Assembly (NCBI GenBank): GCA_948794795.1
Contig: CAQGLR010000065.1
Location: 1-14,043, forward strand
DNA: 14,043 nt
Direction: 5' to 3'
From: an uncultured Lachnospiraceae bacterium
Lineage (GTDB): Bacteria; Bacillota; Clostridia; Lachnospirales; Lachnospiraceae
Shown: positions 6,933-12,768 of the stretch, one piece after another
How positions within the stretch are numbered: position 1 is the first letter of the stretch
How the letters are laid out: each line of letters begins with the position of its first letter
The notes under the pieces: model-generated
Seen by the model: only the letters and a program-made list of their open reading frames with translations
Told to the model about the DNA's origin: nothing
Database searches by the model: none
Translations under genes and position numbers: made by a program

Positions 6933-8114
6933 CTAATGGTTGCTTAGAGTTATTTGTGAAACATCATTTTCACAATTTTTTATAAAATGAAACACATTAT
7001 ATGCATCAATGGCACGTTTTGTATCTTTAACACTGATAAAATATGCTATAAATAAAATTTCTATACTTTCCATTACGCATGGTATTGCATTTTTTTCTTC
7101 TATAGAAAGATTAATTATATTTTCATAACCTGAAATAACTGATTTAACATTTTCAATCCATTCATTTTTGGTAAAAGCATTATCTGTTTCTTCTGCTAAT
7201 AATCCCGTCAGAAAATAACAAATATCAAATATTCTTATATTCCTTTGGCTTAAATCAAAATCAATATATCCCGATAAACCATCTTTAGAAAACAAAAAAT
7301 TTCCAAAATGTACATCTCTGTGAATCAGTTGTTTTGGCAAGTAATTATAAAAACTTTCTAGCAATTCTACTGTTTTTAGATATTCTTCTTTGCCTATTAT
7401 CTTCCACTCATTATTTGTTAAACTTTCCTGTACCCATCCTTTCATCTCTTCTAACAGGCTATTATCCCAAAATCCAATTTCTTTTTCGCATTTCATAAAT
7501 GCCCTATGTAACTGTGCAATGGCATATCCCATTTTATGGGCCATCGTTTTATCTTTAATATCAGAAATATTACTACCCTCTAATTTTTCTGACATAAGAA
7601 AATAAACATTTTTATGTCCAGCATATTTTTGTCCTGTTTTTGTATAAACTATCTTCGCAACTGGAATATTACAATCCAATAATATTTCTGATATTTTTAT
7701 ATTTCTTTCCATCTGTTCTTTATTATTATACACTTTTATTACATAAGAAGAATTAACTTCCCATGCTGAGGGATATATTTGTAATAATTGTCCATTTTCA
7801 ATTCCCCATAATGGCAAAATCTGCTCTATTACTGTTTTCATTTTCTGGTATTTTTCCTTTTCCTTTAAAATAATCCTTCTAATACTTGGCTCTGACAGAT
7901 GATATATATTCCCAATTTGTCTGTTAGTCCTGCCTTCAAGATGTTTTAAATATATATAATGGTTACGTTTCTCTAATTCAATCTTATAGTCTGTCTGTTG
8001 TTTTACTTCACAATAATTTTCCTTTGGTATATACAAATAACCACCTTGGTAATATTTTTGAATTATTAAAAGTAACTCTTCTGGCAAAACATCATTTGCA
8101 TTTACATATTTCAT
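6933..8114 (-). CDS. CD3324-type helix-turn-helix domain fused to an aminoglycoside phosphotransferase-like kinase
   Basis: A 393-residue two-part protein. Residues 1-88 resemble the small CD3324 family of Clostridia: MKYVNANDVLPEEL...YYQGGYLYIP, then a helix-turn-helix-like stretch (NRQIGNIYHLSEPSIRRII). Residues 95-385 are an APH/choline-kinase fold: the Brenner motif HRDVHFGN (265-272, catalytic Asp267) and the metal motif IDFD (Asp285, Asp287) are intact. The kinase would phosphorylate a small hydroxyl compound such as an aminoglycoside, choline or homoserine; the sequence does not say which. GGAG 8 nt upstream sets ATG 8114. It is first in a unit with the XRE regulator at 6105-6845. The front domain may bind DNA and make the protein self-regulating, which is inference. 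Confidence 0.82.
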   Translation of the reverse strand: MKYVNANDVLPEELLLIIQKYYQGGYLYIPKENYCEVKQQTDYKIELEKRNHYIYLKHLEGRTNRQIGNIYHLSEPSIRRIILKEKEKYQKMKTVIEQILPLWGIENGQLLQIYPSAWEVNSSYVIKVYNNKEQMERNIKISEILLDCNIPVAKIVYTKTGQKYAGHKNVYFLMSEKLEGSNISDIKDKTMAHKMGYAIAQLHRAFMKCEKEIGFWDNSLLEEMKGWVQESLTNNEWKIIGKEEYLKTVELLESFYNYLPKQLIHRDVHFGNFLFSKDGLSGYIDFDLSQRNIRIFDICYFLTGLLAEETDNAFTKNEWIENVKSVISGYENIINLSIEEKNAIPCVMESIEILFIAYFISVKDTKRAIDAYNVFHFIKNCENDVSQITLSNH

Positions 8115-8143
8115 CTAAACCACTCCATAAGCATATTTATTTT

Positions 8144-8152
8144 ATTATAACA
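8144..8152 (-). promoter_or_regulatory. Extended -10 promoter of the phosphotransferase-regulator unit
   Basis: TGTTATAAT on the minus strand, 29 bp upstream of the ATG at 8114. No consensus -35 is visible; the expected -35 position (about 8167-8172) lies inside the left arm of the inverted repeat at 8166-8210, suggesting activator or repressor control there. Confidence 0.55.
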
Positions 8153-8165
8153 GAATATAGCTGTT

Positions 8166-8210
8166 TATAGGTGATTATATCCATTTATGTATAGAATATA
8201 ATCACCTATA
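8166..8210. promoter_or_regulatory. Perfect 15-bp inverted repeat, candidate operator
   Basis: TATAGGTGATTATAT (8166-8180) and ATATAATCACCTATA (8196-8210) are exact reverse complements separated by 15 nt. The centre-to-centre distance of 30 bp is close to three helical turns, so two regulator dimers or one extended dimer could bind one face. The left arm covers the -35 region of the phosphotransferase promoter. The XRE/GyrI-like protein encoded in the same unit, or the helix-turn-helix part of the kinase, are natural candidates to bind it. Confidence 0.6.
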
Positions 8211-8288
8211 GTTATTCTTAATGCCATTTTATTTATTATACCAATAAAAACACTATCCAAGAACAAAAACTGATGGCTTCACCAGATT

Positions 8289-8375
8289 TTAAACAAAATA
8301 TTCACAAAAAATGCTAACAATAATGCTGTACAAACCCGTACATATACTCAATAAAATATACTTATTTTTCTTCAT
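8289..8375 (-). CDS. Possible 28-residue hydrophobic peptide
   Basis: ATG 8375 is preceded by GAGG at a spacing of about 9 nt and opens MKKNKYILLSICTGLYSI..., ending in a hydrophobic run that could span the membrane. The KK-N-K start and single hydrophobic helix are typical of small membrane peptides or of a truncated signal-peptide gene. After the TAA the same frame stays readable for 11 more codons, which hints at a remnant. No family is recognised. Confidence 0.3.
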   Translation of the reverse strand: MKKNKYILLSICTGLYSIIVSIFCEYFV

Positions 8376-8508
8376 AACCGTATTCCTCATTTACAAACAT
8401 TACAACTTATCGTTACCATATTATGATGTTTATTTTCAAAAAAATAAATTTTTCTGCCCTACAACTTAATGGAGAAATGCTATGGACATATCCTGCCCAT
8501 AACGTTTC

Positions 8509-8682
8509 TCATACTTTCATCATTTTATTTTCCTTCAGCCATGCAAGTAATTCAGCCGCACCTTTTTTTGTATCTTCTACCATTTCAGCAGGTGTCATTT
8601 TAACATGGCGAAGCGAATTATATTCTCTTATCTTCATAATATCCTCCACATCAAAACGTTCACTTACCGTTGGTCTATTCAT
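8509..8682 (-). CDS. Antitoxin-like small protein paired with the PIN-domain remnant
   Basis: A 57-residue protein. It begins MNRPTVSERFDVEDIMKIREYN, then MTPAEMVEDTKKGAAELLAWLK; the FDVEDIxKIREYN string recurs, from memory, in small proteins encoded directly after VapC-like PIN-domain genes in Clostridia, where it is taken to be the antitoxin. Its ATG (8682) overlaps the end of the PIN frame by 8 nt (ATGAATAG), showing translational coupling in the original operon. It appears full length while its toxin has lost its N-terminal half, so it would be an orphan. No DNA-binding domain can be assigned with certainty. Confidence 0.55.
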   Translation of the reverse strand: MNRPTVSERFDVEDIMKIREYNSLRHVKMTPAEMVEDTKKGAAELLAWLKENKMMKV

Positions 8683-8872
8683 AGTCATCATCCTCACTTT
8701 CTATCAGGACCGGTGGCGGATATATCAATAAGTCTATATATCCCTCTAATGTAGTTATAACCTTAACCCCTCTGACTGTCTTTACATTTACAATATGCTT
8801 AAAATTCCATGATGTAATAACATCACATCCCGCAAGTATTGCCGCTGCAATATGCTGGCAGTCATCAAAACT
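8675..8872 (-). pseudogene. C-terminal half of a PIN-domain (VapC-like) toxin
   Basis: About 65 residues remain, starting at SFDDCQHIAAAILAGCDVI and continuing SWNFKHIVN, then VRGVKVITTLEGY and an acidic end ESEDDDYE. DDCQHIAAA plus ITSWNFKHI matches the second half of PIN nucleases, which contributes the third and fourth acidic or polar site residues. The N-terminal half with the first catalytic Asp is missing. Full proteins of this type are around 130-160 residues. The frame can be extended to a TTG at 8884, but those codons overlap the integrase fragment and have no ribosome site. It is fused out of frame to integrase sequence at 8865-8880. Confidence 0.65.
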
Positions 8873-8981
8873 TTTTTGTTTCAAATCCTCTTTTTCTCTG
8901 CTTTTTCTTCTCTCCTTTTACCGTTATTTCAAGCCATTGCGCCGGCCACTTTTTTGTTGTGTCTTTCTCCTTATAAGCCAT
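8865..8981 (-). pseudogene. N-terminal fragment of a tyrosine (phage/Tn916-type) integrase
   Basis: ATG 8981 opens 38 codons, MAYKEKDTTKKWPAQWLEI... ending in KKKQRKRGFETKK, before a TGA created by the join to PIN sequence. The YKEKDTTKKW start and KRGFETKK end match the arm-site-binding N-terminal domain of tyrosine recombinases, where KRGFxTKKEA is common. GGGGGAG (8997-8991) is an excellent ribosome site 9 nt upstream. The SAM-like and catalytic domains, about 340 residues, are absent. It shows that an integrative element once stood here and was cut by deletion. Confidence 0.6.
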
Positions 8982-8990
8982 ACTGTCACG

Positions 8991-9047
8991 CTCCCCCGAT
9001 GGACTAAATGGTACTCTTGATGGAAACGGTGCCAAATTTCATCGGGG
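8991..9047 (-). promoter_or_regulatory. Leader hairpin that can mask the integrase ribosome site
   Basis: On the minus strand CCCCGATG (9047-9040) can pair with CATCGGGG (9001-8994). The second arm overlaps the GGGGGAG ribosome site of the integrase fragment. Folded RNA would hide the site. On the plus strand the same hairpin is followed by TTCTTTT (9048-9054), so it could also act as a terminator for transcription toward the HD gene pair. Confidence 0.45.
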
Positions 9048-9071
9048 TTCTTTTATAATACAAAATCAAGA

Positions 9072-9085
9072 ATGAAAGCTTTCAT
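9072..9085. repeat. 14-bp perfect palindrome
   Basis: ATGAAAGCTTTCAT reads the same on both strands. It lies in the 185-bp AT-rich gap between the integrase leader and the HD gene stop; nothing else is recognised in that gap apart from TTGTACTAA at 9209-9217. Confidence 0.35.
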
Positions 9086-9231
9086 CTAAATCACTACATT
9101 AAAACCAGTATTTATAAATCAATTTTATAATCTTTCTATTAATTTATTGTTATACCATTTAATATTTTAAAATTTTAGTCTTAATATAACAGCAATTAAA
9201 TAAAAACCTTGTACTAAAGATTTATCTTAAA

Positions 9232-10854
9232 CTAATTATCATTAAAGGCTTCCTGCATAGCTATTGTTCCCAATATTACTGCTAATCTCCGCAAATCAAT
9301 CTTGTTTTCCCTATCTGTTCTTCTATAAAACAAATAAAAGAATTTTTCCCTAGAACTTCTTTCAGCTTTCAGCGTATTTGTAACCTTTTCAAAAAAACAC
9401 GGCTTTTGCAAGGTATCAAACTCTATCTGGATTTTTGCAAAATCATCCTTTGCAAAGCCACTATTGAACTGATTAGCTTTCAAAATCACAAAATCAAAGT
9501 CTATCTCTTGTTCTCCTGCAAAAGTCTTTAATGCCTTTAACCACTGTAAATGCTTTTCTTTATCTACTATTGTTGATTCAAAATTTTCTCTATTTACTGT
9601 TGTATCTTCAAAAAGTTTTTTAGATCTCTTTATATCCTCAATACACTCATTTAAAGCAGTTTCGTTAATCTCTTGTGACTTACATACAAAATTTAAGTAT
9701 TTGCATAAATTCTCAAGACCATTCTCTACGATTTCAAAAATCCTGTCCGTATAACCTACAGTAAAAATTGCCTTATACTCCGCTTCAGATTTCCATAAAG
9801 GATGCCTTCTATCTTTTCTTCGATAATATTCTTTTTCAGAATCGCTATCTAGATTCTTTATTAAAAAAGTAATATCCGCATCACATAACAAAGAAATCTT
9901 ATAGTCATCGAAAATCTTTATGCCCTCTTCTGTCAGGGCTTCATAGGAAAATAGATTTATATGTGCATACTTATTTTTCAATGCCTCAATTGCACTTTGC
10001 AGCAAATATGCCTCATATTGTACCACTGGATGATTCTGGATCCACTTGCGCTCTGCATCATGTGCATAAACAACATTTTCAATAACGCTAATTGCACTCT
10101 TTGTATACACTACCTGATATTTTTGCTTCTCTTTTCGAAGTCTGATGCTCAAAAGAAGACGCACATAGTCAATAGATACTGTATCAAATCCAGTAATATA
10201 TGCATCTCTTATTAAATAATCCAGCTTATCAACATCTATTACCGCAGAGTTAAGCAAAGAAACTATACAGTTCAAAAAGGAATATTTTAAATCTTCCTTT
10301 TTTACATATGGGTAACCTATAATACATCTTGCAAAAAAACTCTTTTCTTCATTATTCTGAAATAGGAAACAATAATCCCTTAATGCAACAATTACACTCA
10401 TCAGCTCATGTGGTGCCGCTTTATAATTTTTACTTGTTATCTCTTCCTCTAAATCCTCATCCCCGGTGAGTTCAATAATAGAATTATGTAATAAATTTCT
10501 TTCTCCATTTTCAAGATAAAAATTCTCTCCTGTATGGGAAAATGGAGCATGTCCTAAATCATGTAGCAAACATGCCAATTCAAAAATTTTTAAATACCTC
10601 TCAATATCTCCAATTTCTAGAAACTCATCCTTATGCTGGGCAATACTTTCAGAAACTATGCATCCCAAATGATATACTCCCAAAGAATGTACAAAGCGGT
10701 TATGTACAGCGGAAGAATACAATGGAGAATAACTTGTCTGAATTACATTTCTCAATCTTTGGAACCCCGCCGTATCAACAATATTCAAAATAATTGCTTC
10801 ATCTATATCTATATATCCATATATCGGATCTTTAAAGCGCTTTCTTTTTATCAA
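9232..10854 (-). CDS. SAMHD1-like HD-domain phosphohydrolase (putative dNTP triphosphohydrolase)
   Basis: A 540-residue cytosolic HD-superfamily enzyme of the SAMHD1/dGTPase type, expected to cleave dNTPs to nucleoside and triphosphate. Visible motifs: KDPIYGYI (8-15, the family's opening signature), HNRFVHSLGVYHLG with Arg53 and His56, LLHDLGHAPFSH with metal ligands His98-Asp99, and IDVDKLDYLIRDAYITG with Asp209 as fourth ligand and Tyr213/Asp217 matching SAMHD1 active-site residues. The catalytic set is complete. The C-terminal 200 or so residues are charged and not assigned; the protein is longer than the 430-460-residue stand-alone relatives I know. The start is a TTG at 10854 whose TTGA overlaps the stop of the upstream gene, with GGGGG 7 nt before it; there is no earlier alternative. 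Function as dNTPase is inferred from the family. Confidence 0.82.
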   Translation of the reverse strand: MIKRKRFKDPIYGYIDIDEAIILNIVDTAGFQRLRNVIQTSYSPLYSSAVHNRFVHSLGVYHLGCIVSESIAQHKDEFLEIGDIERYLKIFELACLLHDLGHAPFSHTGENFYLENGERNLLHNSIIELTGDEDLEEEITSKNYKAAPHELMSVIVALRDYCFLFQNNEEKSFFARCIIGYPYVKKEDLKYSFLNCIVSLLNSAVIDVDKLDYLIRDAYITGFDTVSIDYVRLLLSIRLRKEKQKYQVVYTKSAISVIENVVYAHDAERKWIQNHPVVQYEAYLLQSAIEALKNKYAHINLFSYEALTEEGIKIFDDYKISLLCDADITFLIKNLDSDSEKEYYRRKDRRHPLWKSEAEYKAIFTVGYTDRIFEIVENGLENLCKYLNFVCKSQEINETALNECIEDIKRSKKLFEDTTVNRENFESTIVDKEKHLQWLKALKTFAGEQEIDFDFVILKANQFNSGFAKDDFAKIQIEFDTLQKPCFFEKVTNTLKAERSSREKFFYLFYRRTDRENKIDLRRLAVILGTIAMQEAFNDN

Positions 10855-11216
10855 GCCGGAACCCCCAATGCGCTAATAGACATTTTATCCATAAACGCCA
10901 GCATAACATCTACCGACAAATATCCCCTAAACTTTTTCCACAATTGACTAACCGGAATACCCGGTTTTAATCTAATCCCTTCATCCATACCATTTACAAA
11001 TAACTCAAAATAATCTGAATAATCGTGCAAAAACTTAGTGGTGCGTTCTTTTGACAATACCAATACTGCTTGCTCTTGTTTATCATTCAAATATTTTATA
11101 ACTTTAGCTCCATATTCATCTAATTGTCTGAATAATACTTCGCGTTTTTCAGACTTTTCAACCAACTCAATTAGCGCATTTGCTACTAAGTCTTCAATTC
11201 CAATATAAATGCACAT
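10851..11216 (-). CDS. Unrecognised 121-residue partner of the HD phosphohydrolase
   Basis: I do not recognise this protein. It is soluble and mostly helical in appearance: an N-terminal helix (IEDLVANALIELVEKSEKREVLFRQL), a middle charged section, then LKPGIPVSQLWKKFRGYLSVDVMLAFMDKM. There is no signal peptide, membrane span, Cys cluster or evident catalytic motif. GGAGGG 7 nt upstream sets ATG 11216, and a strong promoter lies at 11249-11277. Its last 4 nt overlap the TTG start of the HD gene, so the two are translationally coupled, with this gene translated first and from the better start. A small first gene tightly coupled to a potentially harmful enzyme suggests a regulator, sensor or antitoxin-like inhibitor; this is inference from layout only. 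Confidence 0.7.
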   Translation of the reverse strand: MCIYIGIEDLVANALIELVEKSEKREVLFRQLDEYGAKVIKYLNDKQEQAVLVLSKERTTKFLHDYSDYFELFVNGMDEGIRLKPGIPVSQLWKKFRGYLSVDVMLAFMDKMSISALGVPA

Positions 11217-11248
11217 AAAAATCCCTCCATTTTTGTATTAGTTCTTAT

Positions 11249-11277
11249 ATTTTATCATTATTTATTCCCAAAAACAA
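11249..11277 (-). promoter_or_regulatory. Promoter of the 121-residue/HD gene pair
   Basis: Minus strand: TTGTTT (11277-11272), 17-bp spacer ending in TGA, and TAAAAT (11254-11249), so the -10 is extended. Transcription would start near 11242, about 25 nt before the ATG at 11216, leaving GGAGGG in a short leader. It is among the clearest promoters in the window. Confidence 0.65.
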
Positions 11278-11357
11278 TACAAATCCCGTCGTTCTATATT
11301 ATGCATATCTAGCCCCAAAATATCCTTTTCATCAAAAATAAAATCATATTTTTTGTG

Positions 11358-11379
11358 ATTTATCTCACAGTAGATAAAT
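11358..11379. repeat. 8-bp inverted repeat upstream of the HD-pair promoter
   Basis: ATTTATCT (11358-11365) and AGATAAAT (11372-11379) flank CACAGT. It lies about 80 bp upstream of the HD-pair -35 and could be a regulator site; a structural hairpin is the alternative. Confidence 0.3.
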
Positions 11380-11402
11380 TTAGAAGCAACAGCTCAATTT
11401 TA

Positions 11403-11420
11403 TGGCACCGTTTTGGTACC
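11403..11420 (+). repeat. GGCACC/GGTACC direct motif pair, possible integrase-related site
   Basis: TGGCACCGTTT is followed by TGGTACC, placing GGCACC and GGTACC 11 bp apart, one helical turn. The 11-mer TGGCACCGTTT occurs again on the minus strand at 9034-9024 beside the integrase start, there also followed by an xGTACC. It may be an arm-type recombinase binding site or the scar of an element end. This is inference. Confidence 0.35.
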
Positions 11421-11445
11421 AAAATGATTTTCTCCTTATCTAATG

Positions 11446-11481
11446 TTATTACATGGTACTAACACCATGTCTGTGTAATAA
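11446..11481 (-). terminator. Stem-loop downstream of the GNAT remnant, possible operon terminator
   Basis: ACATGGT (11451-11457) pairs with ACCATGT (11464-11470), and the flanking TTATTA (11446-11451) and TAATAA (11476-11481) extend the stem after a small bulge. It lies about 40 nt beyond the ancestral GNAT stop at 11522 in the direction of transcription. There is no strong U-tract, so the terminator role is tentative. Confidence 0.4.
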
Positions 11482-11521
11482 TTAAAGAAAAAGCATTTTC
11501 CCATGCCTCTATAAAAATAAT

Positions 11522-12004
11522 TCACAAATCTCTTTCCATGTATCCACAAGTAAATGGGAAAAAGCCGGATTTCTTTGTTCCAATGTGAATAAAACCATTA
11601 TCCTCATATCATTTTCTTAATATTGTGTTTTCTTCTACAATTCCAATATTCATCTTTTTACATCCCATTTCTTTTGCCTTTATATAAGCATCCTCCAACA
11701 ACTTTACACCAATACGCTTATGACGATATTGCGGAAGAACGCATAGGTTATTAAGTCCGCATTCATTATTACCTTGCAACGCCAATGAATAATAGCCAAT
11801 GATTTTACCATCATCATAATATGCAAACATAGGTCTACGTTCATTATTTAATTGATATAATAGTCTATCCTCTGTTGTAGCAAATGCCGTAAAACGTGGA
11901 GCATTACCGGCCGTATAACCTAGTTCGTCTGTAACCGTAATAAAGCTTTCTTTTATAAGATTAACACATTCTAAAATTTCTTTTTCATGTATTTTCTTTA
12001 TCAT
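11522..12004 (-). pseudogene. GNAT-family N-acetyltransferase interrupted by a TGA nonsense codon
   Basis: The gene should encode a 160-residue acetyl-CoA-dependent acetyltransferase. The frame opens at ATG 12004 (GGGAG 9 nt upstream) and carries the acetyl-CoA loop LCVLPQYRHKRIGVKLLEDA (residues 88-107). It stops at TGA 11611-11609 directly after NTILRK. The same frame then continues without interruption as YEDNGFIHIGTKK...FTCGYMERDL to a second TGA at 11524-11522. GNAT proteins commonly have NxxLRKWYExxGF at this point, so the TGA most likely replaced a Trp TGG codon by one base change. The 131-residue product lacks the last strand and helix of the fold and is probably inactive. It is the third gene of the NUDIX-nucleotidyltransferase operon. 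Confidence 0.85.
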
Positions 12005-12102
12005 CTAAACTTTCTCCCTTGGGCAGTTTCGCCGCTAATTCAGTTTATATCATTAACAAACAGAGTATCAACTTGTCACTTTCTGCCATCTTAACCATAT
12101 AA

Positions 12103-12768
12103 TCATAGTTTTAATAACGCATTTTGACACCAATTAAACAATACTAAAAAAGCTCTATCAAAATCATAATCAGTATGGTCTTGTAATGATATGCTCAATT
12201 CCAAAACAATTTTATCCTCGCCCTGTACGCACTCAAGCAATTCTCGTTTTGTTGAAACGAAATTACCACTTTTTAGATAATACAAATGTTGCATAATGAA
12301 AAATACTGATTTACAAGTTACCGGCAACTTTATAACATTATACTTCCTGCCGGTGTGTATATAGCGGTGGCAAATTTCGTGATATAGATTATTCAAACTT
12401 AATTTTACATAGTTTCTTTCATCTTCAATGGTATATGCAGGAACAAGTTTTTTTAGTTCTCCGTAATAGTCTTTAGTCGTATTCAATAAATGGCATATTT
12501 CTAACGGATTCCAATGTTCCAAATCAGCTTTTCCACAAATAAAGCCACAGGATTTGTCAAAATTTCCTACAGAAACAAGCGCTTTTTGATAGGTTTTCAA
12601 ATCCTCAACCGAAAGATTGTCAATCATAGCCATAATATCAATATCACTGTTTTCAGTTTCTTCGTTACGAAGATAGCTGCCCTGTAATCCAATATACATC
12701 AGTCTTTCACCAAAAGCGTCTTTTAATAAAATTATTAATTCGTCAATATATTCATCTATCCTAAGCAT
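12103..12768 (-). CDS. Nucleotidyltransferase (Pol-beta-like, DUF4037/minimal type)
   Basis: A 221-residue cytosolic nucleotidyltransferase. The core signature is clear: Gly30-Ser31 in IGLQGSYLRNEE and Asp42/Asp44 in NSDIDIMAMID. The rest is predicted helical with several His residues around 135 and a C-terminus rich in aromatic residues. The substrate is unknown; small-molecule modification, including drug modification, is possible, but it is not a recognised resistance gene. Its ATG (12768) lies 13 nt inside the end of the NUDIX gene, with AGGTGA as internal ribosome site, so the two are co-translated. It is much shorter than, and not evidently a paralogue of, the enzyme at 1676-2503. The GNAT remnant follows after 98 bp. 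Confidence 0.78.
   Translation of the reverse strand: MLRIDEYIDELIILLKDAFGERLMYIGLQGSYLRNEETENSDIDIMAMIDNLSVEDLKTYQKALVSVGNFDKSCGFICGKADLEHWNPLEICHLLNTTKDYYGELKKLVPAYTIEDERNYVKLSLNNLYHEICHRYIHTGRKYNVIKLPVTCKSVFFIMQHLYYLKSGNFVSTKRELLECVQGEDKIVLELSISLQDHTDYDFDRAFLVLFNWCQNALLKL

Larger units (their letters stand above)
8115..8508. other. 394-bp stretch with promoter, inverted repeat and one possible mini-gene
   Basis: This spans the leader and promoter of the phosphotransferase gene (8115-8152), a perfect inverted repeat (8166-8210), a possible 28-codon hydrophobic frame (8289-8375, minus) and about 130 bp of featureless AT-rich DNA next to the antitoxin-like stop. No longer coding frame with a ribosome site is visible. 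Confidence 0.5.
11217..11521. other. 305-bp gap with promoter and several inverted repeats
   Basis: Between the HD pair and the GNAT remnant. It contains the HD-pair promoter (11249-11277), a hairpin ATTTATCT/AGATAAAT (11358-11379), the GGCACC/GGTACC motif pair (11404-11420) and a stem-loop at 11446-11481. No coding frame is supported. Confidence 0.55.

Noticed and set aside
8115..9105. Similarity of TTTCATCTAAAyCACT near 8110 and 9080, suggesting a duplicated gene start
   Set aside because: The match covers only about 20 nt of AT-rich sequence, the second copy lacks a ribosome site, and its frame stops after a few codons.
11609..11611. TGA in the GNAT gene as recoded Trp or selenocysteine
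   Set aside because: Other genes here use TGA as a normal stop (for example 10851-10853 and 13769-13771), and no SECIS-like hairpin is apparent just after it. A nonsense mutation is simpler.
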